The notes: a model not told the origin generated them from the letters alone. A DNA stretch of 64,000 bases from Pseudomonas sp. BGr12 (GCF_030272895.1 NZ_JALRNF010000003.1:121986-185985), one strand, 5' to 3'; shown: positions 26,348 through 39,488, numbered from the stretch's first letter. Numbers and translations are program-made.

Positions 26348-27249
26348 CAGTTCGCCGCGTCGAAAATACCGGTCGACAGGTAACGGTCGCCACGGTCACA
26401 AATGATCGCCACTATCACGGCGTTTTCCACCTCGCGGGACAGGCGCAACATCGCCGCCACTGCACCACCGGAGGACACGCCACAGAAAATGCCCTCTTCC
26501 CGGGCCAGCCGGCGGGTGGTTTCCTCGGCTTCGCTCTGGGTCATGTCGACCACGCGATCGACACGCTCGGCCTGGTAGATCCGCGGCAGGTACTCTTCGG
26601 GCCAGCGACGGATACCCGGGATCGCCGAACCTTCCATCGGCTGCAAGCCGATGATCTGAATCGCCGGGTTCTGCTCCTTGAGGTAGCGCGAGCAGCCCAT
26701 GATGGTGCCGGTGGTGCCCATGGAGCTGACGAAATGGGTGATGGTGCCCTGGGTCTGGCGCCAGATCTCAGGACCGGTGCCCTCGTAGTGCGCCACTGGG
26801 TTGTCGACATTGCCGAACTGGTCGAGCACCAGGCCACGGCCTTCGGCTTGCAGGCGGTCGGCCAGGTCACGGGCGCCTTCCATGCCTTCTTCCTTGCTGA
26901 CCAGGATCAGCTCGGCGCCATAGGCAGTCATCGCCGCCTTGCGTTCGGCACTGGAGTTGTCGGGCATGATCAGGATCATCTTGTAACCCTTGATCGCCGC
27001 CGCCATCGCCAGGGCGATCCCGGTGTTGCCCGAGGTCGCCTCGATCAGCGTGTCGCCCGGCTTGATCTGCCCGCGCAGCTCGGCACGGGTGATCATCGAC
27101 AGCGCCGGCCGGTCCTTGACCGAACCTGCCGGGTTGTTGCCTTCGAGCTTGAGCAGGAGGGTGTTGCTGGTCTGGCCGGCAATGCGCTGCAAGCGGACCA
27201 GAGGCGTGTTGCCGACGCAATCGGCGATGGTTGGGTACTGCAAGGTCAT
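26347..27249 (-). CDS. cysM: Cysteine synthase B
   Basis: A 300-residue PLP enzyme making L-cysteine from O-acetylserine and sulphide or thiosulphate. Residues 1-20 read [32 protein letters not shown] carries the PLP lysine (K45), [20 protein letters not shown] binds substrate, and [12 protein letters not shown] binds the phosphate. Length and the [12 protein letters not shown] block favour CysM over CysK. I start at ATG 27249; the 13 extra codons upstream are not conserved-looking. Confidence 0.95.
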   Translation of the reverse strand: MTLQYPTIADCVGNTPLVRLQRIAGQTSNTLLLKLEGNNPAGSVKDRPALSMITRAELRGQIKPGDTLIEATSGNTGIALAMAAAIKGYKMILIMPDNSSAERKAAMTAYGAELILVSKEEGMEGARDLADRLQAEGRGLVLDQFGNVDNPVAHYEGTGPEIWRQTQGTITHFVSSMGTTGTIMGCSRYLKEQNPAIQIIGLQPMEGSAIPGIRRWPEEYLPRIYQAERVDRVVDMTQSEAEETTRRLAREEGIFCGVSSGGAVAAMLRLSREVENAVIVAIICDRGDRYLSTGIFDAAN

Positions 27250-27337
27250 GGCGTAGTTCGCAATCCAGACTGCGGGGGCGACTATCATACCGGCAAACGG
27301 GATTTGCCCATATCACGCAATGTGTTGGCTATATAGC

Positions 27338-27402
27338 TGCAAGCTATAAGCCACAAGCGGCTAGCTGCGTTCTTGCAGCTTATGGCTTGCAGCTTGCGGC
27401 TC
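27338..27402. repeat. Imperfect inverted repeat (GCTTGCAGCT / GCTTATRGCTTG type)
   Basis: Repeated units such as AGCTGCAAGCTATAAGCC and its near-inverse CAGCTTATGGCTTGCAGC face each other around 27365. The repeat spans the stop of the sensor kinase gene, so it encodes the kinase's last dozen residues as well as part of the gap to cysM. Confidence 0.6.
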
Positions 27403-28743
27403 AGTTGCCACCGGCAACTGAATATACAGTCGCAAGCCCTGCCCGGTGTTCTGCGCCCACAGTTTGCCGCCCTGACGGGCAATGGCGTTGCGCGCGATGC
27501 TCAGCCCCAGGCCAAAGCCGCCGTCGCCGGGGCGCGAGCCGTCGAGCCGGGTGAACGGGGCGAAGATCCGCTCAAGCTCCGTTTCAGCCACCCCACCGCC
27601 CTGGTCTTCGAGCCAGAGCAGCCAGTTTTTGCCATGCCGATGTCCGTCCAGGCGAATAACCCCGGTGGCCGGGGAATGGCGGATGGCATTGCGCAGGATG
27701 TTCTCCAGGGCCTGGGCCACGCTGTTGAGGTTGCCCTTCACCCAGCACGAAGCATCCAGGGCGCAGTGCAGCTGCGCAGGCGGCCAGGTGCTTTCGAAAC
27801 AGGCATCCTCGGCGAGCATGTCCCACAGCGCCTGGACCTGGATCGGCTCCTGGCTCGGTGGCGCCCGCTCGGTATCGAGCCAGGCCAGTTGCAGGGCATC
27901 TTCCACCAGCCGCTGCATGCAGTCGATTTCGCGCCCCAGGCGCTCGCGCAATTGCCCGGCATCCGCCTCGCCCTCGCAGGCCACGCGCAGACGGCTCAAG
28001 GGCGTGCGCAATTCATGGGACAGGTCGCGCAGCAATTGTTGTTGCAAGCGCACGGTGCCCTGCAGCCGCTCGGCCATGTCGTCGAAGGCCCGGCCCAGTT
28101 CGCCCAGCTCGTCCTGGCGGCTGGTGGTGCTACTGGGCACCCGTGCCGACAGCCGGTCGGCACGCCAGGCATTGGCCTGCTCGCGCAGCTGGATCAACGG
28201 CACGATCAGCATGCGGTACAACCCCACGCACAACAGCAAGGTGAACAGCCCCGGAATGACGCCGTTGGTCAGCACCTGCCAGAACAGCCGGTACTGCCCG
28301 GGCAACAGGCGTTGCGGCAACTCGATCACCAGCAGGCCGAGGTCCGGCTGCTCGACGAAGGGCACGCGCATCCAGGGCAGGCCTGTCACCCGGCGGCTGA
28401 CAGGCCAGTCGACGCCCCGCAAGAAGGTCATCTTGCGGCTCTGCTCCGGGGTCAGCGGCGTGCTGCTCAATGATTGCAGATCAGGCCCGACCACACTGAT
28501 CCAGGTGCTTTCCCGGTCGGCCATGTCGGCCAGCCAGGCATCGACCCCGCTCTTCCCGCCCTGCAGCCAGGCCTGCTCGGCCTCGGCCGCATAGCCGCTG
28601 AGCAGGATCCTGGCCTCATCGGACAGGTAGGCGTTCTGCGTCTCCATGTGCCGGCCCCAGGTCCAGCTCAGGCCGATCATCAACAGGCAGAAACCCACCA
28701 GCAGGATCGCCAGCTTCCAGAACAGGGAATGGCGGTTGGGCAC
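27361..28743 (-). CDS. Two-component sensor histidine kinase (PA0930/PirS-like position)
   Basis: A 460-residue inner-membrane kinase starting at GTG 28743, 1 bp after the response regulator stop. Spans at about residues 9-28 and 162-180 bracket a periplasmic sensor of roughly 130 residues. A HAMP segment leads to the H-box RDLSHELRTPLSRLR with His243, the N-box NILRNAIRH, and the ATP-lid motif GGFGLGLSIARN. The gene order cysM-kinase-regulator-gacS matches PA0932-PA0928 of P. aeruginosa, where the pair is named pirS-pirR; whether it senses iron-related signals here is not shown by the sequence. Confidence 0.88.
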   Translation of the reverse strand: MPNRHSLFWKLAILLVGFCLLMIGLSWTWGRHMETQNAYLSDEARILLSGYAAEAEQAWLQGGKSGVDAWLADMADRESTWISVVGPDLQSLSSTPLTPEQSRKMTFLRGVDWPVSRRVTGLPWMRVPFVEQPDLGLLVIELPQRLLPGQYRLFWQVLTNGVIPGLFTLLLCVGLYRMLIVPLIQLREQANAWRADRLSARVPSSTTSRQDELGELGRAFDDMAERLQGTVRLQQQLLRDLSHELRTPLSRLRVACEGEADAGQLRERLGREIDCMQRLVEDALQLAWLDTERAPPSQEPIQVQALWDMLAEDACFESTWPPAQLHCALDASCWVKGNLNSVAQALENILRNAIRHSPATGVIRLDGHRHGKNWLLWLEDQGGGVAETELERIFAPFTRLDGSRPGDGGFGLGLSIARNAIARQGGKLWAQNTGQGLRLYIQLPVATEPQAASHKLQERS

Positions 28744-28744
28744 C

Positions 28745-29467
28745 TCAGCTTACCTCGGCGGCACTGAGCACATAGCCTTTGCCCCAGACCGTGCGCACTT
28801 CTCGCTCCTGGTAGCCGATGGCCTTGAGCTTGCGGCGGATCTGGCTGACATGCATGTCCAGGCTGCGGTCATGGCGGGCATAGCCGCGCTGCAGAACCTG
28901 CGGATAAAGGAAGGGCTTGCTCAGCACTTCCTCATCGCTACGGTGGAGGATGTCGAGCAGGCGGTATTCGCTCAGGGTCAGACCGGCCCACTGCTCCCCC
29001 CAGCAGACATCACAGGCTTGCTCGTCAAACTGCAGCTCGCCGGCTTGAACGCCAGAGACCTGTTGATGACGACGCTCCAGCGCCACCCGTCGCAGGATCG
29101 CTTCGATACGCACCTTGAGCTCGGCCAGACTGAAGGGCTTGGGCAGGTAATCGTCGGCGCCACGCTGGAAGCCGCTGATACGATCGGCTTCGGCGCCCAG
29201 GGCCGACATCATGATCACCGGCGTCGAACTGCTCTCGCGCAGCCTTGCCAGCACCTCAAGGCCATTGAGGCCCGGCAGCAGGATATCCATCAACACCACA
29301 TCGAAGTGTGCCTGGCGCGCAATGTCCAGGCCGTCGCGCCCGTTCTTGCACCAGGTGACCTTGAAGCCGTCACGTTGCAGCTCCTCATGCAGGTAAGCCC
29401 CCAGGACCGGGTCGTCCTCGATGGCGAGAATGTTGGATTCACTGATAGCTACAGGATTCATTGGCAT
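28745..29467 (-). CDS. OmpR-family response regulator (PA0929/PirR-like position)
   Basis: A 240-residue protein with a receiver domain (acidic EDD at 17-19, phosphoacceptor Asp61 in VLMDILLPG, Lys in PKPFSLAELKVRI) and a carboxy-terminal winged helix (LTLSEYRLLDILHRSDEEVLSKP; RSLDMHVSQIRRKLK; VRTVWGKGYVL). ATG 29461 is an alternative start. It is first in a two-gene unit with the sensor kinase. A near-perfect palindrome lies 8 bp upstream (29475-29506), a plausible autoregulatory site. Confidence 0.92.
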   Translation of the reverse strand: MPMNPVAISESNILAIEDDPVLGAYLHEELQRDGFKVTWCKNGRDGLDIARQAHFDVVLMDILLPGLNGLEVLARLRESSSTPVIMMSALGAEADRISGFQRGADDYLPKPFSLAELKVRIEAILRRVALERRHQQVSGVQAGELQFDEQACDVCWGEQWAGLTLSEYRLLDILHRSDEEVLSKPFLYPQVLQRGYARHDRSLDMHVSQIRRKLKAIGYQEREVRTVWGKGYVLSAAEVS

Positions 29468-29474
29468 GTGCTAG

Positions 29475-29506
29475 TAATTCTCAATTACTCGATTATTGAG
29501 GAATTA
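29475..29506. promoter_or_regulatory. Inverted repeat TAATTCTCAAT / ATTGAGGAATTA, candidate regulator site
   Basis: The arms are inverse copies apart from one extra G. The site lies immediately before the response regulator start and in the 212-bp gap shared with gacS, in an AT-rich patch that should include the regulator's promoter. Confidence 0.5.
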
Positions 29507-29679
29507 CCCCGTCCAGGCAACCCGCAACGGCTCTCTCATCACGTCGCCGAGGATTCCACTGACGGCAAAAGTAGCGACAAATGAGTGCATTGCGCAGGAA
29601 GGCGCGGTACTTTTCCGACTTGGTCTGTCAGCACGCGCTGACGGAGGCTTACAGCACTTGCCGGGCACAGGAGCGTTGT

Positions 29680-32433
<2,754 letters not shown>

Positions 32434-32498
32434 CCTGGGGCAAGGCGATGCCCTTGCCCCAGGCCTATGCTGTGCGGCCAACGACCCAGGAAGATCCC

Positions 32499-33488
32499 AT
32501 GCGCATACTGTTTTTCAGCAGCCAGACCTACGATCAGGACAGCTTTACCCGCGTACCGCCGGCGCCGGGGCTGGAGCTGCACTTCCAGGCCGCGCGGCTG
32601 AGCGAAGATACCGCGGCCCTGGCCGTCGGCCACGAGGTGGTGTGCGCCTTCATCAATGACGACCTCGGCGCCCCGGTGCTCGAACGCCTGGCCGCCGGCG
32701 GCACGCGCCTGATCGCCCTGCGCTCGGCCGGCTATAACCATGTCGACCTGGCCACGGCAAAGCGCCTGGGCCTGGCGGTGGTGCGGGTGCCGGCCTATTC
32801 GCCGCACGCCGTGGCCGAACATGCCGTGGCGCTGATCCTGGCCCTCAACCGCCGCCTGCACCGCGCCTACAACCGCACCCGCGAGGGCGACTTCACCCTG
32901 CATGGCCTGACCGGCTTCGACCTGCACGGCAAGACCGTCGGCGTGGTCGGCACCGGCCAGATCGGCGCGACCTTTGCCCGTATCATGGCCGGCTTCGGCT
33001 GCCAGTTGCTGGCCTACGACCCCTACCCCAATCCCGAGCTGCTGGCCCTGGGCGCCCGCTACCTGGAACTGCCGCAGCTGTTGCGCCAGGCCCAGATCAT
33101 CAGCCTGCACTGCCCGCTCACTGAACAGACCCGCCACCTGATCAATGCGCAAAGCCTGGCCGACCTGCAACCCGGCGCGATGCTGATCAACACCGGACGC
33201 GGCGCCCTGGTCGACACCCCGGCCTTGATCGAGGCCTTGAAGAATGGCCAGCTCGGCTACCTGGGCCTGGATGTCTATGAAGAAGAAGCCCAGCTGTTCT
33301 TCGAGGACCGCTCCGACCTGCCCTTGCAGGACGACGTGCTAGCCCGGCTGCTGACCTTCCCCAATGTGATCGTCACCGCCCACCAGGCCTTTCTGACCAA
33401 AGAAGCGCTGGCGGCCATCGCCGCGACGACCCTGGACAACATTACCCGCTGGGCGGCAGGCAATCCGCAAAACTTGGTCGAGGGTTGA
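32499..33488 (+). CDS. ldhA: D-lactate dehydrogenase (NAD-dependent, fermentative type)
   Basis: A 329-residue D-2-hydroxyacid dehydrogenase. It starts MRILFFSSQTYDQDSF, the usual LdhA opening; the NAD-binding loop is VGVVGTGQIGATFARI, with catalytic Arg in INTGRGALVDTPAL, Glu in LDVYEEEAQLFFEDRS, and His in VIVTAHQAFLT. It follows gacS as in P. aeruginosa (PA0928-PA0927). Confidence 0.95.
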   Translation: MRILFFSSQTYDQDSFTRVPPAPGLELHFQAARLSEDTAALAVGHEVVCAFINDDLGAPVLERLAAGGTRLIALRSAGYNHVDLATAKRLGLAVVRVPAYSPHAVAEHAVALILALNRRLHRAYNRTREGDFTLHGLTGFDLHGKTVGVVGTGQIGATFARIMAGFGCQLLAYDPYPNPELLALGARYLELPQLLRQAQIISLHCPLTEQTRHLINAQSLADLQPGAMLINTGRGALVDTPALIEALKNGQLGYLGLDVYEEEAQLFFEDRSDLPLQDDVLARLLTFPNVIVTAHQAFLTKEALAAIAATTLDNITRWAAGNPQNLVEG

Positions 33489-33519
33489 TGCTAGGATACG
33501 CGGCAGATTTGGAGGACCC

Positions 33520-33957
33520 ATGGTCGAACACGATTTCCGCTACAACCTGTTTAACCCACAACACACCCTGATCGAATGCCGCGCCCTGGTGCCGGGTCGC
33601 TACCAAGTGACCGGCAATGGCGGTTCGATCAAGAAGAACGACGTCCTGCTGGTGACCCTCAAGGGCAGCAAGGATTTGTCCATGCGCCTGACCGTGGAAA
33701 CCGTGCGCCACCTGATCAACCCGACCGGCCAATGGGTCGCGGTGGCCAGTGGGCCGGTGTTCGGTGAACTGGCGATCCATCAGTGGCAAGTCAACTGCGA
33801 CAGCTGCCAGGCCAGCCTGGACTTTGAATTCGCAGTGGATGCCAAGCTGGGCAAGAAGGCCCAGCAACCTGCCGCCAGCGCGCGCATCGCGGAACTTGGC
33901 TGGGTGAGCCGTGGCGACAAGCACGTGTGCCCGAAATGCAAGGAGACGGCCCAGTGA
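33520..33957 (+). CDS. Conserved hypothetical protein with zinc-ribbon-like cysteines
   Basis: A 145-residue soluble protein starting MVEHDFRYNLFNPQHTL. The amino-terminal ~85 residues are beta-rich. Two CxxC pairs, CDSC (about residue 89) and CPKC near the carboxy-terminus, are spaced like a split zinc ribbon. Its stop overlaps the GTG of the following HslJ-like lipoprotein gene (GTGA), suggesting coupled translation. It sits where PA0926-type hypotheticals follow ldhA. Function unknown. Confidence 0.78.
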   Translation: MVEHDFRYNLFNPQHTLIECRALVPGRYQVTGNGGSIKKNDVLLVTLKGSKDLSMRLTVETVRHLINPTGQWVAVASGPVFGELAIHQWQVNCDSCQASLDFEFAVDAKLGKKAQQPAASARIAELGWVSRGDKHVCPKCKETAQ

Positions 33958-34358
33958 GAACGCCGTTGCTCTGCACCCTGGTCGGCACCACCCTGCTCGG
34001 CTGTGCTGCCGAGCCGATGAAGCTGGAGCAGGAACGCAGCTACCTGCTGGAGTGGATCGGCGAGCGTCCACTGATGGACTACAGCCATCTGACCCTGACC
34101 CTGGCGAGCGACGGCCGTGCCTATGGCAATGCGGGTTGCAACCACTGGTTCGCGCCTTATCAGCTCGAGGGCGACAAACTCACCTTCGGCAAGGTCGGCA
34201 GCACCCGCAAACTGTGCGCGCCAGCGCTGATGGAGCAGGAAAAACGCTTCCTCCAGGCCCTGGAAACCGTCCAGCGCTGGGATATCTCGCCGATCGAGCA
34301 AGTGCGCTTCTGGCCGGCCGAAGGCAAGCCGCTGCGCTTCTGGCCGGAAGAAGGCTGA
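33954..34358 (+). CDS. META/HslJ-domain lipoprotein
   Basis: A 134-residue lipoprotein starting at GTG 33954, which overlaps the previous stop; AAGGAGACGG precedes it. The lipobox LLGC gives a lipidated Cys near residue 16. The mature protein is one META domain: YLLEWIGERPLMDYSHLTLTLASDGRAYGNAGCNHW and KLTFGKVGSTRKLCAPALM are the family's two halves. HslJ-type proteins are linked to heat shock and drug tolerance, but the mechanism is unclear. A REP pair follows the stop within 4 bp. Confidence 0.86.
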   Translation: MRTPLLCTLVGTTLLGCAAEPMKLEQERSYLLEWIGERPLMDYSHLTLTLASDGRAYGNAGCNHWFAPYQLEGDKLTFGKVGSTRKLCAPALMEQEKRFLQALETVQRWDISPIEQVRFWPAEGKPLRFWPEEG

Positions 34359-34361
34359 AGC

Positions 34362-34422
34362 CATCGCGGGGCAAGCCCGCTCCCACAGCGATACCCTGTG
34401 GGAGCGGGCTTGCCCCGCGATG
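34362..34422. repeat. REP inverted pair (GCGGGGCAAGCCCGCTCCCAC family)
   Basis: Perfect 27-bp arms at 34362-34388 and 34396-34422, spacer 7 bp, between convergent genes. Same family as 13396-13451. Confidence 0.9.
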
Positions 34423-34435
34423 AAAGCGCCGCCGA

Positions 34436-34900
34436 TCAAGCGCCTTTATGCGCCTTGATCCTCTCGTTCAACCCTTCAAGGGTCTGCTCCCCCATCAACT
34501 GCTCACGCACCTTGCCCTTGTCGTCGATGATGTAGGTCACCGGCAGGGCCTCGCTGCGCGGCAGCTCGAAGCGCTCGGCCGGGTCGCTGGCCAGTACGGT
34601 GAAGCCGATACCCAGGGCCTCGCTGGCCTTTTTCAGCTCCTCACCCTGCAGGCCGTCGAAGTTCACCCCGACCACCTTAACGCCCTGGGCCTGCCATTGC
34701 TTGGCCGCGGCATTGAGCTCCGGGATTTCGGTACGGCACGGGCCACACCACTCGGCCCAGTAATTGAGCACCAGCCAGTGCCCGTCGATCTGCTCGGCCT
34801 TTACCGTCTGGCCATTCTGGTCCAGACCATAATCCGCACCGCAACCGCCGAGCAACAGGCTCGCGGTGATGGCCAGTGCTGCTGCCAAACGCCTTGTCAT
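34436..34900 (-). CDS. TlpA-like thioredoxin-fold lipoprotein
   Basis: A 154-residue lipoprotein (lipobox LGGC, Cys about 20) with a TlpA/ResA-type thioredoxin fold. The redox motif WCGPC lies at about residues 52-56 in LVLNYWAEWCGPCRTEIPEL, and the cis-proline loop is LPVTYIIDD. Such proteins keep periplasmic cysteines reduced, for instance during cytochrome c assembly, but no such genes are nearby. It is divergent from the arsC-like gene. Confidence 0.88.
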   Translation of the reverse strand: MTRRLAAALAITASLLLGGCGADYGLDQNGQTVKAEQIDGHWLVLNYWAEWCGPCRTEIPELNAAAKQWQAQGVKVVGVNFDGLQGEELKKASEALGIGFTVLASDPAERFELPRSEALPVTYIIDDKGKVREQLMGEQTLEGLNERIKAHKGA

Positions 34901-34986
34901 GGGTCAATCCTTCTCGAAGTTTCAAGCAAAATGCGATGTCGCTGCGGTTAGAATAGCCGCCACCCCCTGCTGGATGCGACCCGAAC

Positions 34987-36351
<1,365 letters not shown>

Positions 36352-36362
36352 GCGGTGCCGTC

Positions 36363-36421
36363 ATCGCAGGCTGCGCCAGCTCCCACAGGTACCGCATGTG
36401 GGAGCTGGCGCAGCCTGCGAT
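36363..36421. repeat. REP inverted pair (GCAGGCTGCGCCAGCTCCCAC family)
   Basis: Perfect 25-bp arms 36363-36387 and 36397-36421 with a 9-bp spacer, between convergent genes. Same family as 20766-20829 with one variable base pair in the stem. Confidence 0.9.
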
Positions 36422-36437
36422 AGCGGTGCCAGCGGTC

Positions 36438-37109
36438 TCAATGATTGACGGTGTGCGCCAGCATCACCGACAGCTGGCACAGCGGCCGGCCGCTCTCGGC
36501 GTGCCACTGGTTGAACGCTGCCTGCACCAACGCAAGATCTCGCTGACTGGTGGGCGGCTTGTCGATGATGTCCTGGGCGATCAAGGCCGCAGTCATGTCG
36601 TCGGTGGGGATGAAGGTATCCTTGCCGACCATGCGCAGGAAACGCGGCGCCGACAGCCCACCCAGCTGGTTGCCATGCTTGGCCAGGTACTTCCATAGCC
36701 CGATGATGTCGGTCACCGGCCAGTCGGCGATCAGGGCGCCGAAACTGCCCTTCTCTTTCTCGACGTCGAGGATCATCTGCGCATTGCGCGGCACGCTCTT
36801 GAGCTTGCCCAGGTGACGGATGATGCGCGGATCCTGCATCAGCCGCTCCAGGTGCTCGGCGCCCATCAGCACCACCTTGTGCGGATCGAAGCCGAAGAAC
36901 ACCTGCTCGAAGGCCGGCCACTTGGCATCCACCAGGCTGTGCTTGAGGCCGGCGCGAAACACCCGCAGGGCCAGGGTCGAGAGGTAGCGGTCGGCACTGA
37001 TGGCACGCAACTGCTCCGGGCTTTTGGCCTGGGGCAGGTGCGCTTCCAGCGCGGCAGCGGAACCGAAGCGGTTCAGGCAGTACTCATGCAGCCATTGGTA
37101 GTCGCGCAT
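36438..37109 (-). CDS. Divergent DNA-3-methyladenine glycosylase I-like protein
   Basis: A 223-residue protein. The central part, RAGLKHSLVDAKWPAFEQVF followed by FDPHKVVLMGAEHLERLMQDPRIIRHLGKLKSV, aligns well with the core of E. coli Tag (FDPxKV, ERLxQDxxIIRHxGK, NA). However, the Tag amino-terminal YHDxEWG segment and the carboxy-terminal Cys/His zinc site are absent, so substrate range may differ. It starts MRDYQWLHEYCLNRFG at 37109, 5 bp after the ttcA stop, and is probably cotranscribed with it. Confidence 0.7.
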   Translation of the reverse strand: MRDYQWLHEYCLNRFGSAAALEAHLPQAKSPEQLRAISADRYLSTLALRVFRAGLKHSLVDAKWPAFEQVFFGFDPHKVVLMGAEHLERLMQDPRIIRHLGKLKSVPRNAQMILDVEKEKGSFGALIADWPVTDIIGLWKYLAKHGNQLGGLSAPRFLRMVGKDTFIPTDDMTAALIAQDIIDKPPTSQRDLALVQAAFNQWHAESGRPLCQLSVMLAHTVNH

Positions 37110-37114
37110 GCCGG

Positions 37115-37939
37115 TCAGATGTTCAGCACGTCGAGGAAGCGTGGCGTGGCGTTCTCGTCGATCTTCAGGTTGGCGAAGTCGAACAGGTTGCGGTCAGCCA
37201 GCTGCGACGGCACGACGTTCTGCAGGCCGCGGAAGATGTTCTCGGTGCGGCCCGGGGTCTTGCGCTCCCACTCCACCAGCATCTCCTTGACCACCTGGCG
37301 CTGCAGGTTTTCCTGGGAGCCACAGAGGTTGCACGGGATGATCGGGAATTCCTTCATGTCCGAATAGGCCTGGATATCCTTCTCGCTGCAGTAGGCCAGC
37401 GGGCGGATCACCACGTTACGACCGTCGTCGGCGCGCAGCTTGGGCGGCATGGCCTTGAGGGTGCCGTTGAAGAACATGTTGAGGAAGAAGGTCTCGACGA
37501 TGTCGTCGCGGTGGTGACCCAGGGCCATCTTGGTCGCGCCGATCTCGTCGGCGAAGGTGTACAGGGTGCCACGGCGCAGGCGCGAGCACAGCGAGCAGGT
37601 GGTCTTGCCCTCCGGGATCAGCTCCTTGACCACCGAGTAGGTGTCTTTCTCGACGATGTGGTACTCGACGCCCAGGGTCTCGAGATAGGCCGGCAGCACG
37701 TGCTCGGGGAAGCCCGGCTGTTTCTGGTCCATGTTCACCGCGACGATCTCGAACTTGATCGGCGCCACTTTCTGCAGGTGCAGCAGAACATCGAGCATGG
37801 TGTAGCTGTCTTTGCCGCCGGACAGGCAGACCATGACCTTGTCACCGTCTTCGATCATGTTGAAGTCGGTGATGGCTTCGCCGGCGAGGCGACGCAGGCG
37901 TTTTTGCAGTTTGTTCTGGTTGACCGAAAGGGTGCCCAT
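37115..37939 (-). CDS. ttcA: tRNA 2-thiocytidine(32) synthetase TtcA
   Basis: A 274-residue iron-sulphur thiolase of tRNA. The PP-loop SGGKDS is at residues 40-45; cluster-binding cysteines occur in TTCSLC (C115, C118) and PCNLC (C203, C206). [19 protein letters not shown] is the family's metal/ATP block. I start at ATG 37939 ([15 protein letters not shown]); the longer ORF upstream has no ribosome binding site and no family similarity. Confidence 0.94.
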   Translation of the reverse strand: MGTLSVNQNKLQKRLRRLAGEAITDFNMIEDGDKVMVCLSGGKDSYTMLDVLLHLQKVAPIKFEIVAVNMDQKQPGFPEHVLPAYLETLGVEYHIVEKDTYSVVKELIPEGKTTCSLCSRLRRGTLYTFADEIGATKMALGHHRDDIVETFFLNMFFNGTLKAMPPKLRADDGRNVVIRPLAYCSEKDIQAYSDMKEFPIIPCNLCGSQENLQRQVVKEMLVEWERKTPGRTENIFRGLQNVVPSQLADRNLFDFANLKIDENATPRFLDVLNI

Positions 37940-38213
37940 AGCGCTTGGAATCCGCGAGGTGTGACAAAAGCCGCACATTTTACGCACAAACCGTCGGCAG
38001 GCGTAGACCAATCCGATAAAGACTGCAAGGTGATTAGCCGCCACGCTGACAGCGCGATTTGCTCTAAAAAGCCGTCTTTGAGCGGCTAACTCCTTCCTAT
38101 ACTGCGACATAAGGCCACTGTAAAGAAAGTGACCCCGATCCTCCGGCCCGTACCACTTGGGGTCGCAAGCGCTCCGCTGGGGGGCGATGGCAACAACGAT
38201 AGGAGTGACTGGC

Positions 38214-38813
38214 ATGATCCATCACGTTGTTGGGCTATTTACGCATCCTGATCAGGAATGGAAAGAAATACGTGGCGAGGAAGAAAGCATCAGCCACATG
38301 TACCTGACCCACACCCTGATACTGGCGGCTATCCCGGCGGTATCGGCGTTCATCGGTACAACCCAGGTCGGCTGGGTCATCGGCGATCGCGCTCCGGTCA
38401 TGCTGACCCAGGAAAGCGCGCTATGGATGACCATCATGTCCTACCTGGCCATGCTCGCTGGCGTAGCGGTCATGGGCGCGTTCATTCACTGGATGGCGCG
38501 TACCTACGACGCCAATCCGAGCCTGGCCCGCTGCATCGCGTTTGCCACCTACACCGCAACGCCGCTGTTCATCGGCGGCCTGGCGGCGCTGTACCCACAC
38601 CTGTGGCTGGGAATGATCGTCGGCACGGCAGCCGTGTGCTACACGGTGTATCTGCTCTATGTCGGCCTGCCGACCTTCATGAACATACCTTCGGACGAAG
38701 GCTTCCTGTTCTCGAGTTCGGTACTGGCGGTCGGCCTGGTGGTGCTGGTAGCCATCATGGCCTTCACCGTGATCATCTGGGGACTGGGCGTGGGACCGGT
38801 CTATACCAACTAG
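38214..38813 (+). CDS. Yip1-domain membrane protein
   Basis: A 199-residue inner-membrane protein beginning [19 protein letters not shown], preceded by AGGAGTGACTGGC at 38201. Five hydrophobic spans follow, with [18 protein letters not shown] and [20 protein letters not shown] matching the Yip1 (PF04893-type) family common in proteobacteria. The bacterial family has no settled function. A stem-loop lies 58 bp after the stop. Confidence 0.83.
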   Translation: MIHHVVGLFTHPDQEWKEIRGEEESISHMYLTHTLILAAIPAVSAFIGTTQVGWVIGDRAPVMLTQESALWMTIMSYLAMLAGVAVMGAFIHWMARTYDANPSLARCIAFATYTATPLFIGGLAALYPHLWLGMIVGTAAVCYTVYLLYVGLPTFMNIPSDEGFLFSSSVLAVGLVVLVAIMAFTVIIWGLGVGPVYTN

Positions 38814-38870
38814 AAAACGACTAGAAAACTATAAGAAAACAAAACAACATAACAACATAGGTGCTGTAAC

Positions 38871-38898
38871 CATCAGGCCGCCGCAAGGCGGCCTGATG
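38871..38898 (+). terminator. Stem-loop after the Yip1-like gene
   Basis: CATCAGGCCGCC pairs with GGCGGCCTGATG around a GCAA tetraloop: a 12-bp perfect stem. It lacks a T-run, so it may be a weak terminator or mRNA stabiliser. Confidence 0.6.
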
Positions 38899-38971
38899 CT
38901 GTGTGCTGACCGGTGGCTCGGCAGCGTAGCGGTGCTTGCGGCATAATTGCCGCCCAGGAGTGTTCCCCGAT

Positions 38972-39466
38972 ATGCCCGAGCTGCTCAAATCCCGCGTCGA
39001 AACCTGTTACCTGCAAGCCGAAGCCTTTTTCAAACGCCCCTTCCCGCGCCCCGAGGTCAGCTTCAAGCTACGTGGGCAAAAGGCCGGCGTCGCCCACTTG
39101 CATGAGAATCTGCTGCGCTTCAACCTGCAGCTGTACCGCGAAAATAGCGAAGACTTCCTCAAACAGACCGTGGCCCATGAAGTGGCCCACCTGGTGGCGC
39201 ATCAACTGTTCGGCGACCGCATCCAGCCCCATGGCGAGGAATGGCAGCTGATCATGCGCGGCGTCTATGAACTGCCGCCCCATCGTTGCCACAACTATGA
39301 GGTCAAGCGTCGTACGGTGACCCGCTACATCTACCGCTGCCCCTGCGCCGGCAGCGACTTCCCCTTCTCGGCCCAACGCCACAGCCTGGTGCGCCAGGGG
39401 CGGCGGTACCTGTGCAGGCGGTGTCGGCATACCCTGGTGTACAGCGGGGAGACACGAGTTGAATAA
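38972..39466 (+). CDS. SprT-like zinc metalloprotease-family protein
   Basis: A 164-residue protein with the zinc motif HEVAHLVAH at about residues 69-77, and carboxy-terminal cysteine pairs (CPCAGSD and CRRC) forming a zinc ribbon. This is the layout of SprT/SprT-like proteins, relatives of SPRTN. I start at ATG 38972, preceded by CAGGAG. The conserved VKRRTVTRYIYRCPC supports the call. Substrate in bacteria is not well established. Confidence 0.87.
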   Translation: MPELLKSRVETCYLQAEAFFKRPFPRPEVSFKLRGQKAGVAHLHENLLRFNLQLYRENSEDFLKQTVAHEVAHLVAHQLFGDRIQPHGEEWQLIMRGVYELPPHRCHNYEVKRRTVTRYIYRCPCAGSDFPFSAQRHSLVRQGRRYLCRRCRHTLVYSGETRVE

Positions 39467-39488
39467 CCGCCGTGTGGAGCTGTGCCCC

